Below, piece by piece: positions 16,389-24,278 of a stretch of 39,288 nucleotides of DNA; position 1 is the stretch's first letter; the number at the start of each line of letters is the position of its first letter. The notes under the pieces were generated by a model. That model did not search any database, had not been told where the DNA came from, and saw only the letters and a list, made by a program, of their open reading frames with translations. The stretch comes from Spirochaetota bacterium (GTDB taxonomy: Bacteria > Spirochaetota > UBA4802 > UBA5368), in contig DATIKU010000057.1 of the NCBI GenBank assembly GCA_035477215.1, forward strand, positions 1-39,288. Direction: 5' to 3'. The position numbers and the translations under genes are program-made.

Positions 16389-17195
16389 ATGTATAAAATT
16401 ATTTTATTGTCTGTGCTGATCATGTTCGCCACGACAAAAATATATTCACAGGAGGAAACAGGGGATACCCCCCCGGCCGACAGCGAACAGAAGGAAGACG
16501 TGAAAGTTCCCTACTCTCCCCTGTCGGTATACAAGTGGAATTATCTGATTTTCGGAAACAGTGACGATCAGGTCAAGGCCCAGTTGAGCCTCAAGTACGA
16601 ATTCATCAGGGAGTCGGGGATATTTCTCGGGTACAGCCAGAGCATGTTCTGGATGCTTTACGAAAAATCCAGCCCTTTCTCTGAAATTAATTTTAATCCT
16701 GAAGTATTCTGGAACTACGGCGACAAGATCGATTTTCTGCAGCTCGGATTTTACGAACATAAATCCAACGGCAAGGACGGGCTGTCATCGCGCGCCTGGG
16801 ACAGAAGCTACGCCCAGTTCCAGACCAGCACCGGCAGGTCTTTCAACGCGGGCATCGATATAAAAGTATTTTATTACCTGAGAAAAGCCGAGGAAAACAG
16901 GGACATTGACGACTACACGGGTTATTATGAGGCCAAGATATTTTTCAGATTCATGAAACCCGGTCCGGACAGCATAACGTTTAACGAGGAACTATACTTT
17001 CGAGGGGGCACGGGGAAAGGCAACTACGGGTTTGACTGTAAGAAAGGATGGATAGAAGCGGGAGTAAAGCTCAGGGTTCCAATACAGTCGATCCAGCCCC
17101 ATTTCTTTATACAGGGTTTTTATGGCTACGGGGAGTCAATGGTTGTATACAATAAGAAAGATTTTGCCGTAAGAGCCGGATTTGTGATCAAATAA
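16389..17195 (+). CDS. pldA: Outer membrane phospholipase A (OMPLA/PldA family)
   Basis: A 268-residue exported protein with a signal peptide (about 1-20) and a 12-strand-barrel-like body. It has the family marks NYLIFGNSDDQVKAQLSLKY, the tryptophan/aromatic YSQSMFWMLYEKSSPF stretch and the active-site segment His124-x-Ser126-Asn-Gly followed by RAWDRSY. In Escherichia coli OMPLA the catalytic residues are His142, Ser144 and Asn156. Here the third position is Asp138 with exactly the same spacing, giving an Asp-His-Ser arrangement. The enzyme hydrolyses phospholipids that reach the outer leaflet and helps keep the membrane asymmetric, which fits the PqiA-like protein nearby. A GGGAGAG ribosome site supports the start. 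Confidence 0.92.
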   Translation: MYKIILLSVLIMFATTKIYSQEETGDTPPADSEQKEDVKVPYSPLSVYKWNYLIFGNSDDQVKAQLSLKYEFIRESGIFLGYSQSMFWMLYEKSSPFSEINFNPEVFWNYGDKIDFLQLGFYEHKSNGKDGLSSRAWDRSYAQFQTSTGRSFNAGIDIKVFYYLRKAEENRDIDDYTGYYEAKIFFRFMKPGPDSITFNEELYFRGGTGKGNYGFDCKKGWIEAGVKLRVPIQSIQPHFFIQGFYGYGESMVVYNKKDFAVRAGFVIK

Positions 17196-17290
17196 AGGTT
17201 TCTTATTCTGACATCAGACACCGGGGAGAAATCGCCTGTGCCATTTTCCATTCCCGTTGGATTCTTGGAATCACGCCCGTACGACAGCCA

Positions 17291-17325
17291 CCGGTGCCGA
17301 ATCAATCTGAAAGATTCGGTACCGG
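17291..17325. terminator. Hairpin between convergent pldA and lipoprotein genes
   Basis: A 13-bp stem (17291-17303 with 17313-17325, one G-T pair) encloses a 9-nt loop. It lies between the two converging stops and could end transcription from both sides, although a long T tract is missing. Confidence 0.5.
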
Positions 17326-17343
17326 CGACTTTGCCCGGTACAA

Positions 17344-17574
17344 TCATTTCTCCGGTGCTTTAACCGAATCCTTTAATTTCTGACCCGCTTTTTCAATCTT
17401 ATCCCCGGCTTCCCCGACTTTCGTATTGATCTTCTGTCCGGCCTTTTCGACGATCTGATCGATTTTATCGCCGGTGTCTCCGGCCGGCGTTCCCTGGTCC
17501 TTGCAGCCGGGAATTCCGACCATTAAAAAACTCACCACCAGCGCCGCAACAAGACATTTGCCGATTTTTACCAT
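17344..17574 (-). CDS. Small lipoprotein with amphipathic helical repeats
   Basis: A 76-residue precursor with a lipoprotein signal ending in IPGC (Cys24). The mature part is almost wholly charged and helical, built from loosely repeated units such as DKIDQIVEKAGQK, VGEAGDKIEKAGQK and LKDSVKAPEK. Such short Lys/Glu-rich lipoproteins resemble entericidin-like or YtxH/apolipophorin-like stress proteins and probably sit on the inner leaflet of the outer membrane. An AAAGGAG ribosome site supports the start. It converges on pldA. The function is not known. Confidence 0.72.
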   Translation of the reverse strand: MVKIGKCLVAALVVSFLMVGIPGCKDQGTPAGDTGDKIDQIVEKAGQKINTKVGEAGDKIEKAGQKLKDSVKAPEK

Positions 17575-17995
17575 TTTGCATCTCCTTTTAGATTATTTAA
17601 TAGACCAGCCGCGATTCCCGCCCCACCGGCTTCGATCCCCGGTAGGGCAGCCGTTTAAATACCGGCCCCGTCTCCGCCATAAAGCGAATCCATACCCGCG
17701 ACACCGACGACAAACCCGGACGGTGGAAGGCCGCCCGGAATCGCCATCACCATCCTGCCTTGTCTTTAACTTGAACATTTGCGGCGTCGCAGGGCCTCTC
17801 ATTGAGGCGACAGGGGCCGCAGCGTACACGACGGCCTGCCGGATTAATATACGCTGTTTGTCGGCTCGAGTCAAGAGGATTGTTCGAAATGATGCCGCCA
17901 TGTATAGTGCTTTCGAGTGATGCTCCATGGTTTTCGCAAGGTCGATCAATCAAATATGTATTGATTATTTACATACTTTTAGGGCGTATATCCCC
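17575..17995. other. Intergenic region upstream of the ABC exporter with an inverted repeat
   Basis: AATCAA (17948-17953) and TTGATT (17961-17966) form an inverted repeat around 7 bp, about 30 bp before the ABC gene start, a plausible operator position. No gene is supported in the rest of the gap. Confidence 0.4.
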
Positions 17996-18730
17996 ATGCT
18001 TATGGTATCCGGAATCTGCAAAAGTTTCCCTAAAAAAAAAGGCACGGTCCTGTCTGATATATCTTTTTCCATCAACAGAGGGGAAGCCGTCGCTCTGGTC
18101 GGCGAAAACGGCGCCGGCAAGACCACCCTGATCAGGATTTTTTCGCTGATTTTACGGCCCGACAAAGGATTCTTTTCGCTCAACAATAGGAATTTCAACG
18201 AATCCCCCGGATATATCAGGAGTAAAACGGGCACGCTGTTTTCCGGAGACGGGTCACTGTATGACCGCCTGAGCGCAAGGGAAAACATTTTGTATTACGC
18301 CCGTTTAAACGGCATATCGAAACGCGATTTCGACGCAAGGCTCGCAACGCTCACCGACGAGCTCTCCATCGCGTCATTCCTGGACGACAGGGTGTCGACG
18401 TTTTCCAGGGGGATGAAACAGCGCACCGCGATCGCGCGCGTTCTTGTTACCAACCCCGATTTCGTTATACTCGACGAACCGTCGACGGGCCTGGACGTTA
18501 TCGCCGGCGATTCCGTCAAAACCATCATCAGACGCCTCAGGAACAACGGCAAAACTGTGCTGTTCTCGAGCCACAGTGTCGATGAAATTTTCAGCTGCGC
18601 CGACAGGATTTTGATCATACACAAAGGCGGAATCAACTGCGACAGGACCGTCGGGTCGTTTCAATCCGAACACGGGAAAGACCTCGGCTTCTACATCAGG
18701 GACAAAAATGAAGCTCATAATAGTCTTTAA
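17996..18730 (+). CDS. ABC transporter ATP-binding subunit, NatA-like
   Basis: An ATPase of about 244 residues with all ABC motifs: Walker A GENGAGKTT, signature FSRGMKQR, Walker B FVILDEPSTGLD and the switch His in SSHSVDE. The frame is open up to 17927, but the ABC fold begins at MLMVSGICKSF, so ATG 17996 (or 18002) is preferred. It overlaps the permease gene by 23 bp. The pair resembles NatAB sodium exporters and related ABC-2 efflux systems. The Na+ specificity is inferred from overall likeness only; other substrates are possible. Confidence 0.88.
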   Translation: MLMVSGICKSFPKKKGTVLSDISFSINRGEAVALVGENGAGKTTLIRIFSLILRPDKGFFSLNNRNFNESPGYIRSKTGTLFSGDGSLYDRLSARENILYYARLNGISKRDFDARLATLTDELSIASFLDDRVSTFSRGMKQRTAIARVLVTNPDFVILDEPSTGLDVIAGDSVKTIIRRLRNNGKTVLFSSHSVDEIFSCADRILIIHKGGINCDRTVGSFQSEHGKDLGFYIRDKNEAHNSL

Positions 18731-19829
18731 AAAGGAACTGCTCGACCAGATACGCGACAAGCGCACGATTATCGCGGCGATACTCATGCCCGCCCTCATC
18801 GTCCCGCTGCTACTTTTCCTCATCCCCCGGGAGGCTTTGACCGCGGATCCGGACGCGCCGGCGAGGATAATCATCGGAGTAAACGAAACCAATATACGGA
18901 ACATCATCCTTAGCTCGTTCAAAAACACCCAATTCGTGGATTCTGAATCGCCGTCGCAGGCCATTCTGAACGGCGAAGCCGATTGTATGATTGAGGTCGT
19001 CCGTAGCGGCGGCGGATACAGCGAACTGACGATTCAGTACGATTCCGCCCGGAGCGGCTCGGCGCTTTCATTTGCCAGGATACACGACCTGCTCGACTCG
19101 TATCTCAACCGATCCGCGATCACCCGCACGGCTTTCACAATACGGTCCGCCACGGTCCGCAGCGATAATGAAACCAGGACGCTCCTCACCCTGTCCCTCA
19201 TGCTGCCGGTTTTCCTCATGGTATTCGCCGCGTCCTCGACCATCTCGGGCGTTATCGACATGACTTCGGGCGAAAAGGAACGCTCTACCCTGGAGACCCT
19301 GTTAAGCTGTAACGTCTCCCATACGGCGATCATCCTGGGCAAAGCGCTCGCGGCGTCGGCGGTCGGATGCACCTCGGTTATGTCTCTGCTCACCGGCCTG
19401 ATGATATGCTCGCAGGCGCATCCCGCGATAACCGGCGGCCTGTCCCTGGCCGGGTTTGCCGGCGCGACGAATATCCTTTTACTGTCGGTGCTGGGCGCCC
19501 TGGCGGTATTTCTTTTCGCGAGCGCGGGGATGGCCATAGGGCTGTATTCGAAATCCGTCAAGGAAGGGACCATACTGGCCCTGCCTGTGGTCGTCCTCGG
19601 CTCGGCCCTGTCGAGCGGCCTTGTCGCAGGCGACCCCTTTACGGTCAAAGCCTATTACTTTTTGATTCCCGTCGTGAATATATCATACGCAATCCGTTCC
19701 GTAATTTACGACCGGCTCGACGCACTTTTATTGCTGATTCCGCTTTTTGTCACCCTGACGTACGCGTCTATATTTTTAATTATCAGCAGGCGCCTCATAA
19801 AAAATGAATCCGTCATTTTTAGAAGTTGA
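18708..19829 (+). CDS. ABC-2 type permease, NatB-like
   Basis: A 373-residue permease with one N-terminal transmembrane helix (about 20-38), a large extracytoplasmic domain (about 45-160) and five or six C-terminal helices (from about 163 to the end). The KKELLDQIRDKRT start and the GEKERSTLETLL motif after the second helix are typical of ABC-2 exporters of the NatB type. It overlaps the ATPase gene by 23 bp and is clearly its partner. A strong promoter for the next gene overlaps its stop codon. Confidence 0.88.
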   Translation: MKLIIVFKKELLDQIRDKRTIIAAILMPALIVPLLLFLIPREALTADPDAPARIIIGVNETNIRNIILSSFKNTQFVDSESPSQAILNGEADCMIEVVRSGGGYSELTIQYDSARSGSALSFARIHDLLDSYLNRSAITRTAFTIRSATVRSDNETRTLLTLSLMLPVFLMVFAASSTISGVIDMTSGEKERSTLETLLSCNVSHTAIILGKALAASAVGCTSVMSLLTGLMICSQAHPAITGGLSLAGFAGATNILLLSVLGALAVFLFASAGMAIGLYSKSVKEGTILALPVVVLGSALSSGLVAGDPFTVKAYYFLIPVVNISYAIRSVIYDRLDALLLLIPLFVTLTYASIFLIISRRLIKNESVIFRS

Positions 19830-19853
19830 AATATTTTGCGCCGCTTGTATAAT
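19826..19853 (+). promoter_or_regulatory. Near-consensus promoter of micropeptide B
   Basis: TTGAAA (19826-19831) and a perfect TATAAT (19848-19853) are 16 bp apart. The -35 box overlaps the permease stop codon. Transcription would start near 19860, about 85 nt before the micropeptide ATG, so the micropeptide has its own transcript. Confidence 0.65.
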
Positions 19854-19943
19854 ATGCGTGTCTCGTACCTGGGAATACCGTGCGATTTTCCAGGCGCGGC
19901 TCGGCTTGCCGGCAATTAACTATCTGACCGCAAGGAGGTTTGT

Positions 19944-20009
19944 ATGGGATTTGTAATAGGCGTCCTGGTAATTGTAATCCTGGTTATAGTGATATTACGA
20001 TTGACTTAA
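19944..20009 (+). CDS. 21-residue single-TM micropeptide B
   Basis: A paralogue of the peptide at 13245-13310: equal length, 15 of 21 residues identical (shared blocks FVI, LVIV and LVIVI, and the Arg-Leu pair near the end), and the same GCAAGGAGG ribosome site before ATG. The peptide is one hydrophobic helix with a single Arg close to the C-terminus. It has its own near-consensus promoter overlapping the end of the NatB-like gene. It was kept because two independent loci preserve ribosome site, length and sequence pattern. The function is unknown; a membrane regulator or toxin-like micropeptide are both possible. Confidence 0.7.
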   Translation: MGFVIGVLVIVILVIVILRLT

Positions 20010-20427
20010 ATTTCTAAGGATTCGATGGATGGGACGCGGCGAAAGCCCGGCCCTTCCGTCGGGACCATGCCTCCTCTCTCGGCAGGCGCCATCGGCGCGC
20101 CTGCGCTCGATCCCGTACGACAAACGGTCACCGGAAGACGGTCAAGCGATCAAGGGCACGGATTTCGGCAAACTGGTGGAATTCAAGGATGAAGTGCAAC
20201 AATAGAAAATAGCAGCCTCATGGGCGCCTTACCCATGGGATTGAGTCGACCAAAACACCAATCCAGGAGAAGGAAACCCATGAGACCATATTCACAAATA
20301 ACAAGAGAAGAGCGGCATGTCATCCAAAAAATGAGTGCGCTATTTGCTTTCCCGTGCCATGCTCGGGAAAGTGGCGCATATCGGCGGGTTTGGCCCGTGC
20401 CCGAAACCATTACGGAAGGTTTTCATC
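20010..20427. other. Intergenic region with a transposase remnant
   Basis: The gap before the esterase gene holds the IS30-like fragment at 20280-20339. A 58-codon frame from ATG 20029 to 20205 ends in a protein-like stretch (TDFGKLVEFKDEVQQ) that might be the end of a lost gene, but its upstream part looks random. Nothing else is recognised. Confidence 0.35.
20280..20339 (+). mobile_element. Remnant of an IS30-family transposase start
   Basis: After an AGGAGAAGGAAACCC ribosome-like site, the ATG at 20280 opens YSQITREERHVIQKM, which matches the conserved N-terminus of IS30-type transposases (pattern Y-x-x-L/I-T-x-E-E-R-x-x-I). The similarity is lost after about 20 codons and no catalytic domain follows, so only a fossil of the 5' end remains. 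The call is from memory of the motif. Confidence 0.4.
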
Positions 20428-21471
20428 ATGAAATTCAAAAAAGTACTTCTCGGTCTTCTCGTCGGTCTTGCTCTCATTGCCATCACTGGTTTTCTCGTTG
20501 TGCGAAGCTGGACCATCACCCCCCATGGCAGGCTCGATCCCAGGGTGGCGGCCTATCTGAAACTCACCGGCGCCGCGGAGAAGAGCGCCCTCGAGCTCAA
20601 CGTGCCGGTGGAGGAGTCGCGCCGGCGGCTGGCCGAAAAGGCCGCCTCGGTGAGCGGCCCGCCGATTACGATGGCCTCGGTAAAGGACATGAAGGCAACG
20701 GCGAATGGGCTCTCCGTGCCCGTACGGGTGTATACGCCCGAGGGCGCAGGCCCGTTTCCGGCGGTGCTCTTCTATCACGGGGGCGGCTGGGTGCAGGGGA
20801 GCGTTGACACCCACGACTGGCCGTGCCGCGCGATCGCCAAAAAGAGCGGCGCCGTGGTGGTGTCGGCTGAGTACCGTCTTGCGCCCGAACACCCCTATCC
20901 AGCGGCGATCGATGACGCCTACGCGGCCCTCCTGTGGGTGAGGGCGAACGGAAAAATTCTCAATGCGGACACGACGAAGATCGCGGTTGCGGGCGACAGC
21001 GCCGGCGGCAACCTCGCGGCGGCGGTATGCCTCATGAGCAGGGACCGCAAGGGCCCGGCCATCGCCTTCCAGGCCCTCATCTACCCGAGCCTGGACGCCG
21101 CGTACCTGAATACGGAATCGTACCGGATATTCGCGAAGGGATATATGCTGGACAGGGCGAACATCGACCGGTTTATCGGAATGTACCTCCCGAACAGGAA
21201 AGACCGCACGGCCCCTTACGCCTCCCCGTTGTTGGCGAAAGACCACCGTAACCTGCCGCCGGCGCTCGTCATCACCGCGGCGTTCGACGTGCTGCGGGAC
21301 GAGGGCGAGGCCTACGCGAAAAAGCTGGGCAACGCCGGGGTGCCGGCGCGCGCGGTCCGCTATCCCGGCCTGATCCACGGCTTTGTGTCGGCGCCGCGCC
21401 TGCTGCCCCAGTCGGTTCAGGCGATCGAGGAGATCGCAGCCGAACTCAGGAAGGCGTTCGGCGTGATGTGA
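20428..21471 (+). CDS. Membrane-anchored alpha/beta-hydrolase esterase, HSL family
   Basis: A 347-residue esterase/lipase with an N-terminal hydrophobic anchor or signal (about 5-25). It shows the hormone-sensitive-lipase family marks: HGGG oxyanion motif at 117-120, nucleophile Ser191 in GDSAGG, Asp287 in DVLRDEG and His317 in HGF. The catalytic triad is complete. The frame extends further upstream, but the Lys-Phe-Lys-Lys hydrophobic start and the GGAAGG ribosome site support ATG 20428. It probably hydrolyses short acyl esters at the membrane or in the periplasm; the substrate is unknown. It is a single gene followed by a strong hairpin. Confidence 0.92.
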   Translation: MKFKKVLLGLLVGLALIAITGFLVVRSWTITPHGRLDPRVAAYLKLTGAAEKSALELNVPVEESRRRLAEKAASVSGPPITMASVKDMKATANGLSVPVRVYTPEGAGPFPAVLFYHGGGWVQGSVDTHDWPCRAIAKKSGAVVVSAEYRLAPEHPYPAAIDDAYAALLWVRANGKILNADTTKIAVAGDSAGGNLAAAVCLMSRDRKGPAIAFQALIYPSLDAAYLNTESYRIFAKGYMLDRANIDRFIGMYLPNRKDRTAPYASPLLAKDHRNLPPALVITAAFDVLRDEGEAYAKKLGNAGVPARAVRYPGLIHGFVSAPRLLPQSVQAIEEIAAELRKAFGVM

Positions 21472-21812
21472 TGGCGTACCGTTTGCCGGTCCCGTGACCG
21501 CGCCCTCCGCGGCCACGGGGCGTTACGCGTCTTTGATGTCGCACATCCGTTTCACCTTTTTTCGGAAATAAACTTGCGCCCGTGCCGCGCTCCATGCATT
21601 TTTCACCGCGAACCCGTTTACCATTATTAAAGGGGAATGTTCATGAACGCGATACCGGCGACCCCGATCTCCGCCGCCATGCTCCAGCCGGCCGCGCCAG
21701 GCGAATTCAACGCGGCCGTACCGCGCGGGAGAAGTGAAAGGCGAAATGCCGCCCACTGCGAAAACCGACGCTTCCCGAGCAAAACCGGCAGGCATCCCCG
21801 ATAAAGATTGTC
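21472..21812. other. Intergenic region after the esterase gene
   Basis: It contains the hairpin at 21491-21519. A 53-codon frame from ATG 21643 to 21804 has an AGGGGAA ribosome-like site but an Arg/Ala/Pro-rich, low-information product, so it is not called as a gene. Confidence 0.4.
21491..21519 (+). terminator. GC-rich hairpin after the esterase gene
   Basis: CCCGTGACCGCG (21491-21502) and CGCGGCCACGGG (21508-21519) pair at 11 of 12 positions around a 5-nt loop, 20 bp after the esterase stop. There is no long T tract. Confidence 0.5.
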
Positions 21813-22016
21813 TTACTTCCTGCATATATCAGTCCCTTCATTGTATAATCCTGCATCGATAAGATCATCACACCCGGCGAGGACCCAATTGTTGCCAATG
21901 CAGATGATGCATGCGTTATTCCGCACTCTTAGTACTTCCCCCTCTCTGCAATTTCGCTTCGCGCCTGCGCTCGCGAAGAAAACTAAGAAGAGTAGGAGGG
22001 CCAGCACCCTTCTCAT
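21813..22016 (-). CDS. Small exported Cys-containing peptide
   Basis: A 67-residue precursor with a signal peptide (Arg-Arg start, hydrophobic core about 4-18) and a short mature part with cysteines at 23, 36, 39, 49 and 65. A perfect GGGAGGT ribosome site 5 nt before ATG 22016 decides the start, although the frame is open to 22139. The local DNA is clearly AT-richer than its neighbours, which hints at acquisition. No family was recognised. The Cys pattern is loosely like the disulfide-rich tail of the protein encoded at 8853-10355. Confidence 0.65.
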   Translation of the reverse strand: MRRVLALLLFLVFFASAGAKRNCREGEVLRVRNNACIICIGNNWVLAGCDDLIDAGLYNEGTDICRK

Positions 22017-22386
22017 AATTACCTCCCGCGAAGATTTTAAGGCAGATTTCTTTCTCTCTGGCAGCCTCCCGTCCGACCATATCGTCCCTCGTCCATCCAC
22101 AAAAAGAAAACCACGAGAGAAGATAGCTCTCATCGTCATTGCCTGGTTTACTGTTATTCACACTCATTCTCCTTTCTTTTAAAGAATCCCCCTCATCTAT
22201 TTTCTGGCGTTAAAGATTGTTACGGATTCCTCTTGGGGAATTATTCCCCTGTATTGACAGGGAGTCCTCCCCAAAAAAGGCATTCTCGCATGCCGCAATT
22301 CCCTGACAGCGGGTGGCCGGCGCGGGGGGGCCGTCCTATTGGACGCACCGGAGGAGGGAGAGCCCCCGCCGGCACCGAAAGCGCGC
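22017..22386. other. Intergenic region with a palindromic operator-like site
   Basis: GGGGAATTATTCCCC at 22235-22249 is a perfect 15-bp palindrome and could be a regulator site. A minus-strand frame from about 22167 to 21916, starting after an AAAGGAG site, overlaps the Cys-containing gene by 100 bp. Its first 45 codons look protein-like, so a short upstream gene or a decayed longer one is possible. It is not called as a CDS. Confidence 0.4.
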
Positions 22387-23076
22387 TTACAGCAGGTACG
22401 AAAGCCCCGCACCGAAGAAGAGCGCCCGCGTCTTTATGTCGGTGACGACGTCGTCCTCGTCGTAGATCGTCGTCAGGCCGCGCTCGTAGCGAGCGCCCAG
22501 GTCGAGCGACAGGCGCTCGCCGAGCGGAACGTCGACGCCCAGCTCCACATAGAAACCGAAGTCGTCGTCGATGGACAGCGTGTCCTCCACCGTGAACCCC
22601 CCGACGGTTGTCTCCGTATCCATGTCGCCCGCCATGCCGTAATAGAGGCCTCCCCCGGCGTAGAAGATATCGGCCACGTAGCGAAGGCCCAGCGGCACCG
22701 TCGCAAAATAGGCGGTGCACTCCAGCTCGAGGTCGGACACCGCCGTCCGCGCCGGGTAGACCACCGTGAAGCTCTTGGCGACAAAGTGCAGGCCCGTACT
22801 CAGCGCGAGCGCGTCGGTGAGAAAATAGCGGAACGAAAAGCCCAGTCCTCCCGCCGCTCCCGGGTCGATCGACGCGTCCCCCCACAGCGTGGGGTCGCCG
22901 TCCAGGTACCAGCCCACGGAGGGACCGCTCCATACCGTGGCGTCGGCGCTCGAAACGCCCAGCGAGAGGCTTCCTCCCAGCTGCATCATGCCCGCTTCGC
23001 GCTCGACAGCGAAAACGGGAACTGCCGCGACCATTGCGACCGCGAGAAAAACGATACTCAGTGTTTGTTTGTTCAT
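22387..23076 (-). CDS. Outer membrane beta-barrel protein
   Basis: A 229-residue precursor with a signal peptide cleaved after VFA (about residue 23). The rest is alternating amphipathic strands such as GGLGFSFRYFL, LALSTGLHFVA and LSLDLGARYERGL, finishing with a strand ending in Leu-Leu. This is the pattern of the OmpX/OMP_b-brl type eight-stranded barrel. A GGAAGGAG ribosome site supports the start. It is probably structural or adhesive in the outer membrane; no enzymatic residues are visible. Confidence 0.85.
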   Translation of the reverse strand: MNKQTLSIVFLAVAMVAAVPVFAVEREAGMMQLGGSLSLGVSSADATVWSGPSVGWYLDGDPTLWGDASIDPGAAGGLGFSFRYFLTDALALSTGLHFVAKSFTVVYPARTAVSDLELECTAYFATVPLGLRYVADIFYAGGGLYYGMAGDMDTETTVGGFTVEDTLSIDDDFGFYVELGVDVPLGERLSLDLGARYERGLTTIYDEDDVVTDIKTRALFFGAGLSYLL

Positions 23077-23174
23077 ACGTCTCCTTCCCTATGGTAGTTT
23101 AAGCGCGAATCGTTACGCGCGCTTCATAGGTGGAGACGGGCGGGACGGCGGAAATATCGGAAAAATCCCCCGTC

Positions 23175-23423
23175 TCATGTATTTTTCGGAAAGGCCGTTA
23201 TAAGCACCCCGTCGCGCTCTACCACAACGATGCCGCCCTTGTCGAGCGTGCGAAGCAGCAGGCGCCTGAGATCGTCCACCTCGCCGATGAGCCGGTGGAG
23301 GCCCCTGCGGTCCAGAATCACCCGGTCCCTCTCGTCGCGGCCGCAGATGAAGGCGAGATCGATCATGCGTTCCGATATCCCCCGCTGGCGTACGCGTTTC
23401 GACGCGTGCCTGGTCTTATTCAC
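23175..23423 (-). CDS. DUF4258-like small protein (RelE-type toxin-like fold possible)
   Basis: An 82-residue basic protein starting at GTG with a GGGAGGG ribosome site. The opening segment HASKRVRQRGISERMIDLA matches the DUF4258 pattern (His-x-x-x-R-x-x-x-R-G-I-S), a small alpha/beta domain related to RelE/ParE-type mRNA-interfering or Mrr-like toxins. No antitoxin-like gene is adjacent, so it is either an orphan or a non-toxic member. It lies 98 bp upstream of the barrel gene on the same strand. Confidence 0.6.
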   Translation of the reverse strand: MNKTRHASKRVRQRGISERMIDLAFICGRDERDRVILDRRGLHRLIGEVDDLRRLLLRTLDKGGIVVVERDGVLITAFPKNT

Positions 23424-23759
23424 GTTTCCCTCCCCGGGCGCGAGCGCCCTTTAACCGGTATGACGGCGCGGGGTCCGCCGATATCGGGAAAAAACTCCCG
23501 CCCTCACGGATGTATTCCATTTGTTCGAATATCGGGCTGGTATGATGTTGAACGGAAGCGCCCTCACCCCGCCACCGGGCCGGCTTCCGACATCCGTGTC
23601 TCCGCCGGCACTTCCCACATCGTGTGGGTCGCGCGCCCTGAGGGAGTGGGCTCCCAAACCTTATGCTCTGTATGTCAACTCCCCCTCTCCTTTCTTCCGG
23701 GCTTAATGGGAGAGGGGGAGAGGGGGTGAGGGCGCTTCGTCCGTCGTCGCGCCGGGGAC
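23424..23759. other. Repeat-bearing intergenic region
   Basis: The stretch contains the inverted-repeat element at 23555-23738 and no gene. Frames here are short and repeat-derived. Confidence 0.5.
23555..23738. repeat. MITE-like element with 16-bp perfect terminal inverted repeats
   Basis: GAAGCGCCCTCACCCC (23555-23570) and its exact reverse complement (23723-23738) bracket 152 bp. Inside the right end a second inverted pair, CCCCCTCTCC (23681-23690) with GGAGAGGGGG (23709-23718), forms a 10-bp hairpin. It carries no gene. The nested palindromes match the layout of a short non-autonomous mobile repeat or dispersed palindromic unit. Confidence 0.55.
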
Positions 23760-24251
23760 TTATGCCCGGTACACATGCTCATTGTGCCAGCGCAGGTATC
23801 CGCCGCCGGGCTGTTCCTGAATACGCGCCGACAGCACCTCGAGCTTTTGGCCGTGATAGCGGTAATAATCCCTTCCGTTTTCGTACTCTTTCCTTATCCG
23901 CTTGCTCACCTCGACGGAATAGTCTTCCGCCACGGTGATGTATCCCCTGTCGAACAGCCGGTGGATGTCCGAGCGCAGCAGCAGGCCGTTGGCGATGGCG
24001 TGCGGTCCGGATTCGGCGTAGGGCTTTATGTGCGCGGCCTCGAGGGCCGGCACCGTACGTTCGCCGCTTACTGCGCAGCGCCGCCCGTAGGCGTTTTCGG
24101 GATACTTGAGCTTGAAGAGAAAGGGCGCGCCGCGCTCGAGGGCTTTGAAGGATATCTGCCCGCCGGGCTGCCAGAAGTTTACGTCCTCCGGGTTGTTTGC
24201 CGAGAGGAAGGTGTACCAGTTGGTGTCGGTTACGCCGAGGTAGAGGTTCAT
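23760..24251 (-). CDS. HNH endonuclease with an apparent internal deletion
   Basis: A 163-residue protein. The N-terminus (DTNWYTFL to FWQPGGQISFKAL, to about residue 48) matches the start of a family of HNH nucleases of roughly 290-300 residues. The C-terminal part (AYGRRCAVSGERTVP, then EAAHIKPYAESG, NGLLLRSDIHRLFDRGYI) is the complete HNH domain with His74, Asn88 and His97. The two parts join directly at about residues 48-54, so the roughly 120-130 residues that normally lie between them are missing in frame. It may be a shortened active nuclease or a decaying gene. It lies 27 bp after the Panacea-like gene, on the same strand. Confidence 0.8.
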   Translation of the reverse strand: MNLYLGVTDTNWYTFLSANNPEDVNFWQPGGQISFKALERGAPFLFKLKYPENAYGRRCAVSGERTVPALEAAHIKPYAESGPHAIANGLLLRSDIHRLFDRGYITVAEDYSVEVSKRIRKEYENGRDYYRYHGQKLEVLSARIQEQPGGGYLRWHNEHVYRA

Positions 24252-24278
24252 GGGAGAAATTATCCACGGCCAACAACA

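Noticed and set aside
20029-20205. 58-codon frame ending in TDFGKLVEFKDEVQQ
   Set aside because: Only the last 15 or so residues look protein-like, there is no ribosome site and no family was recognised; it could be the tail of a lost gene.
21643-21804. 53-codon frame with an AGGGGAA site
   Set aside because: The Ala/Arg/Pro-rich product has no signal or domain; evidence is too thin.
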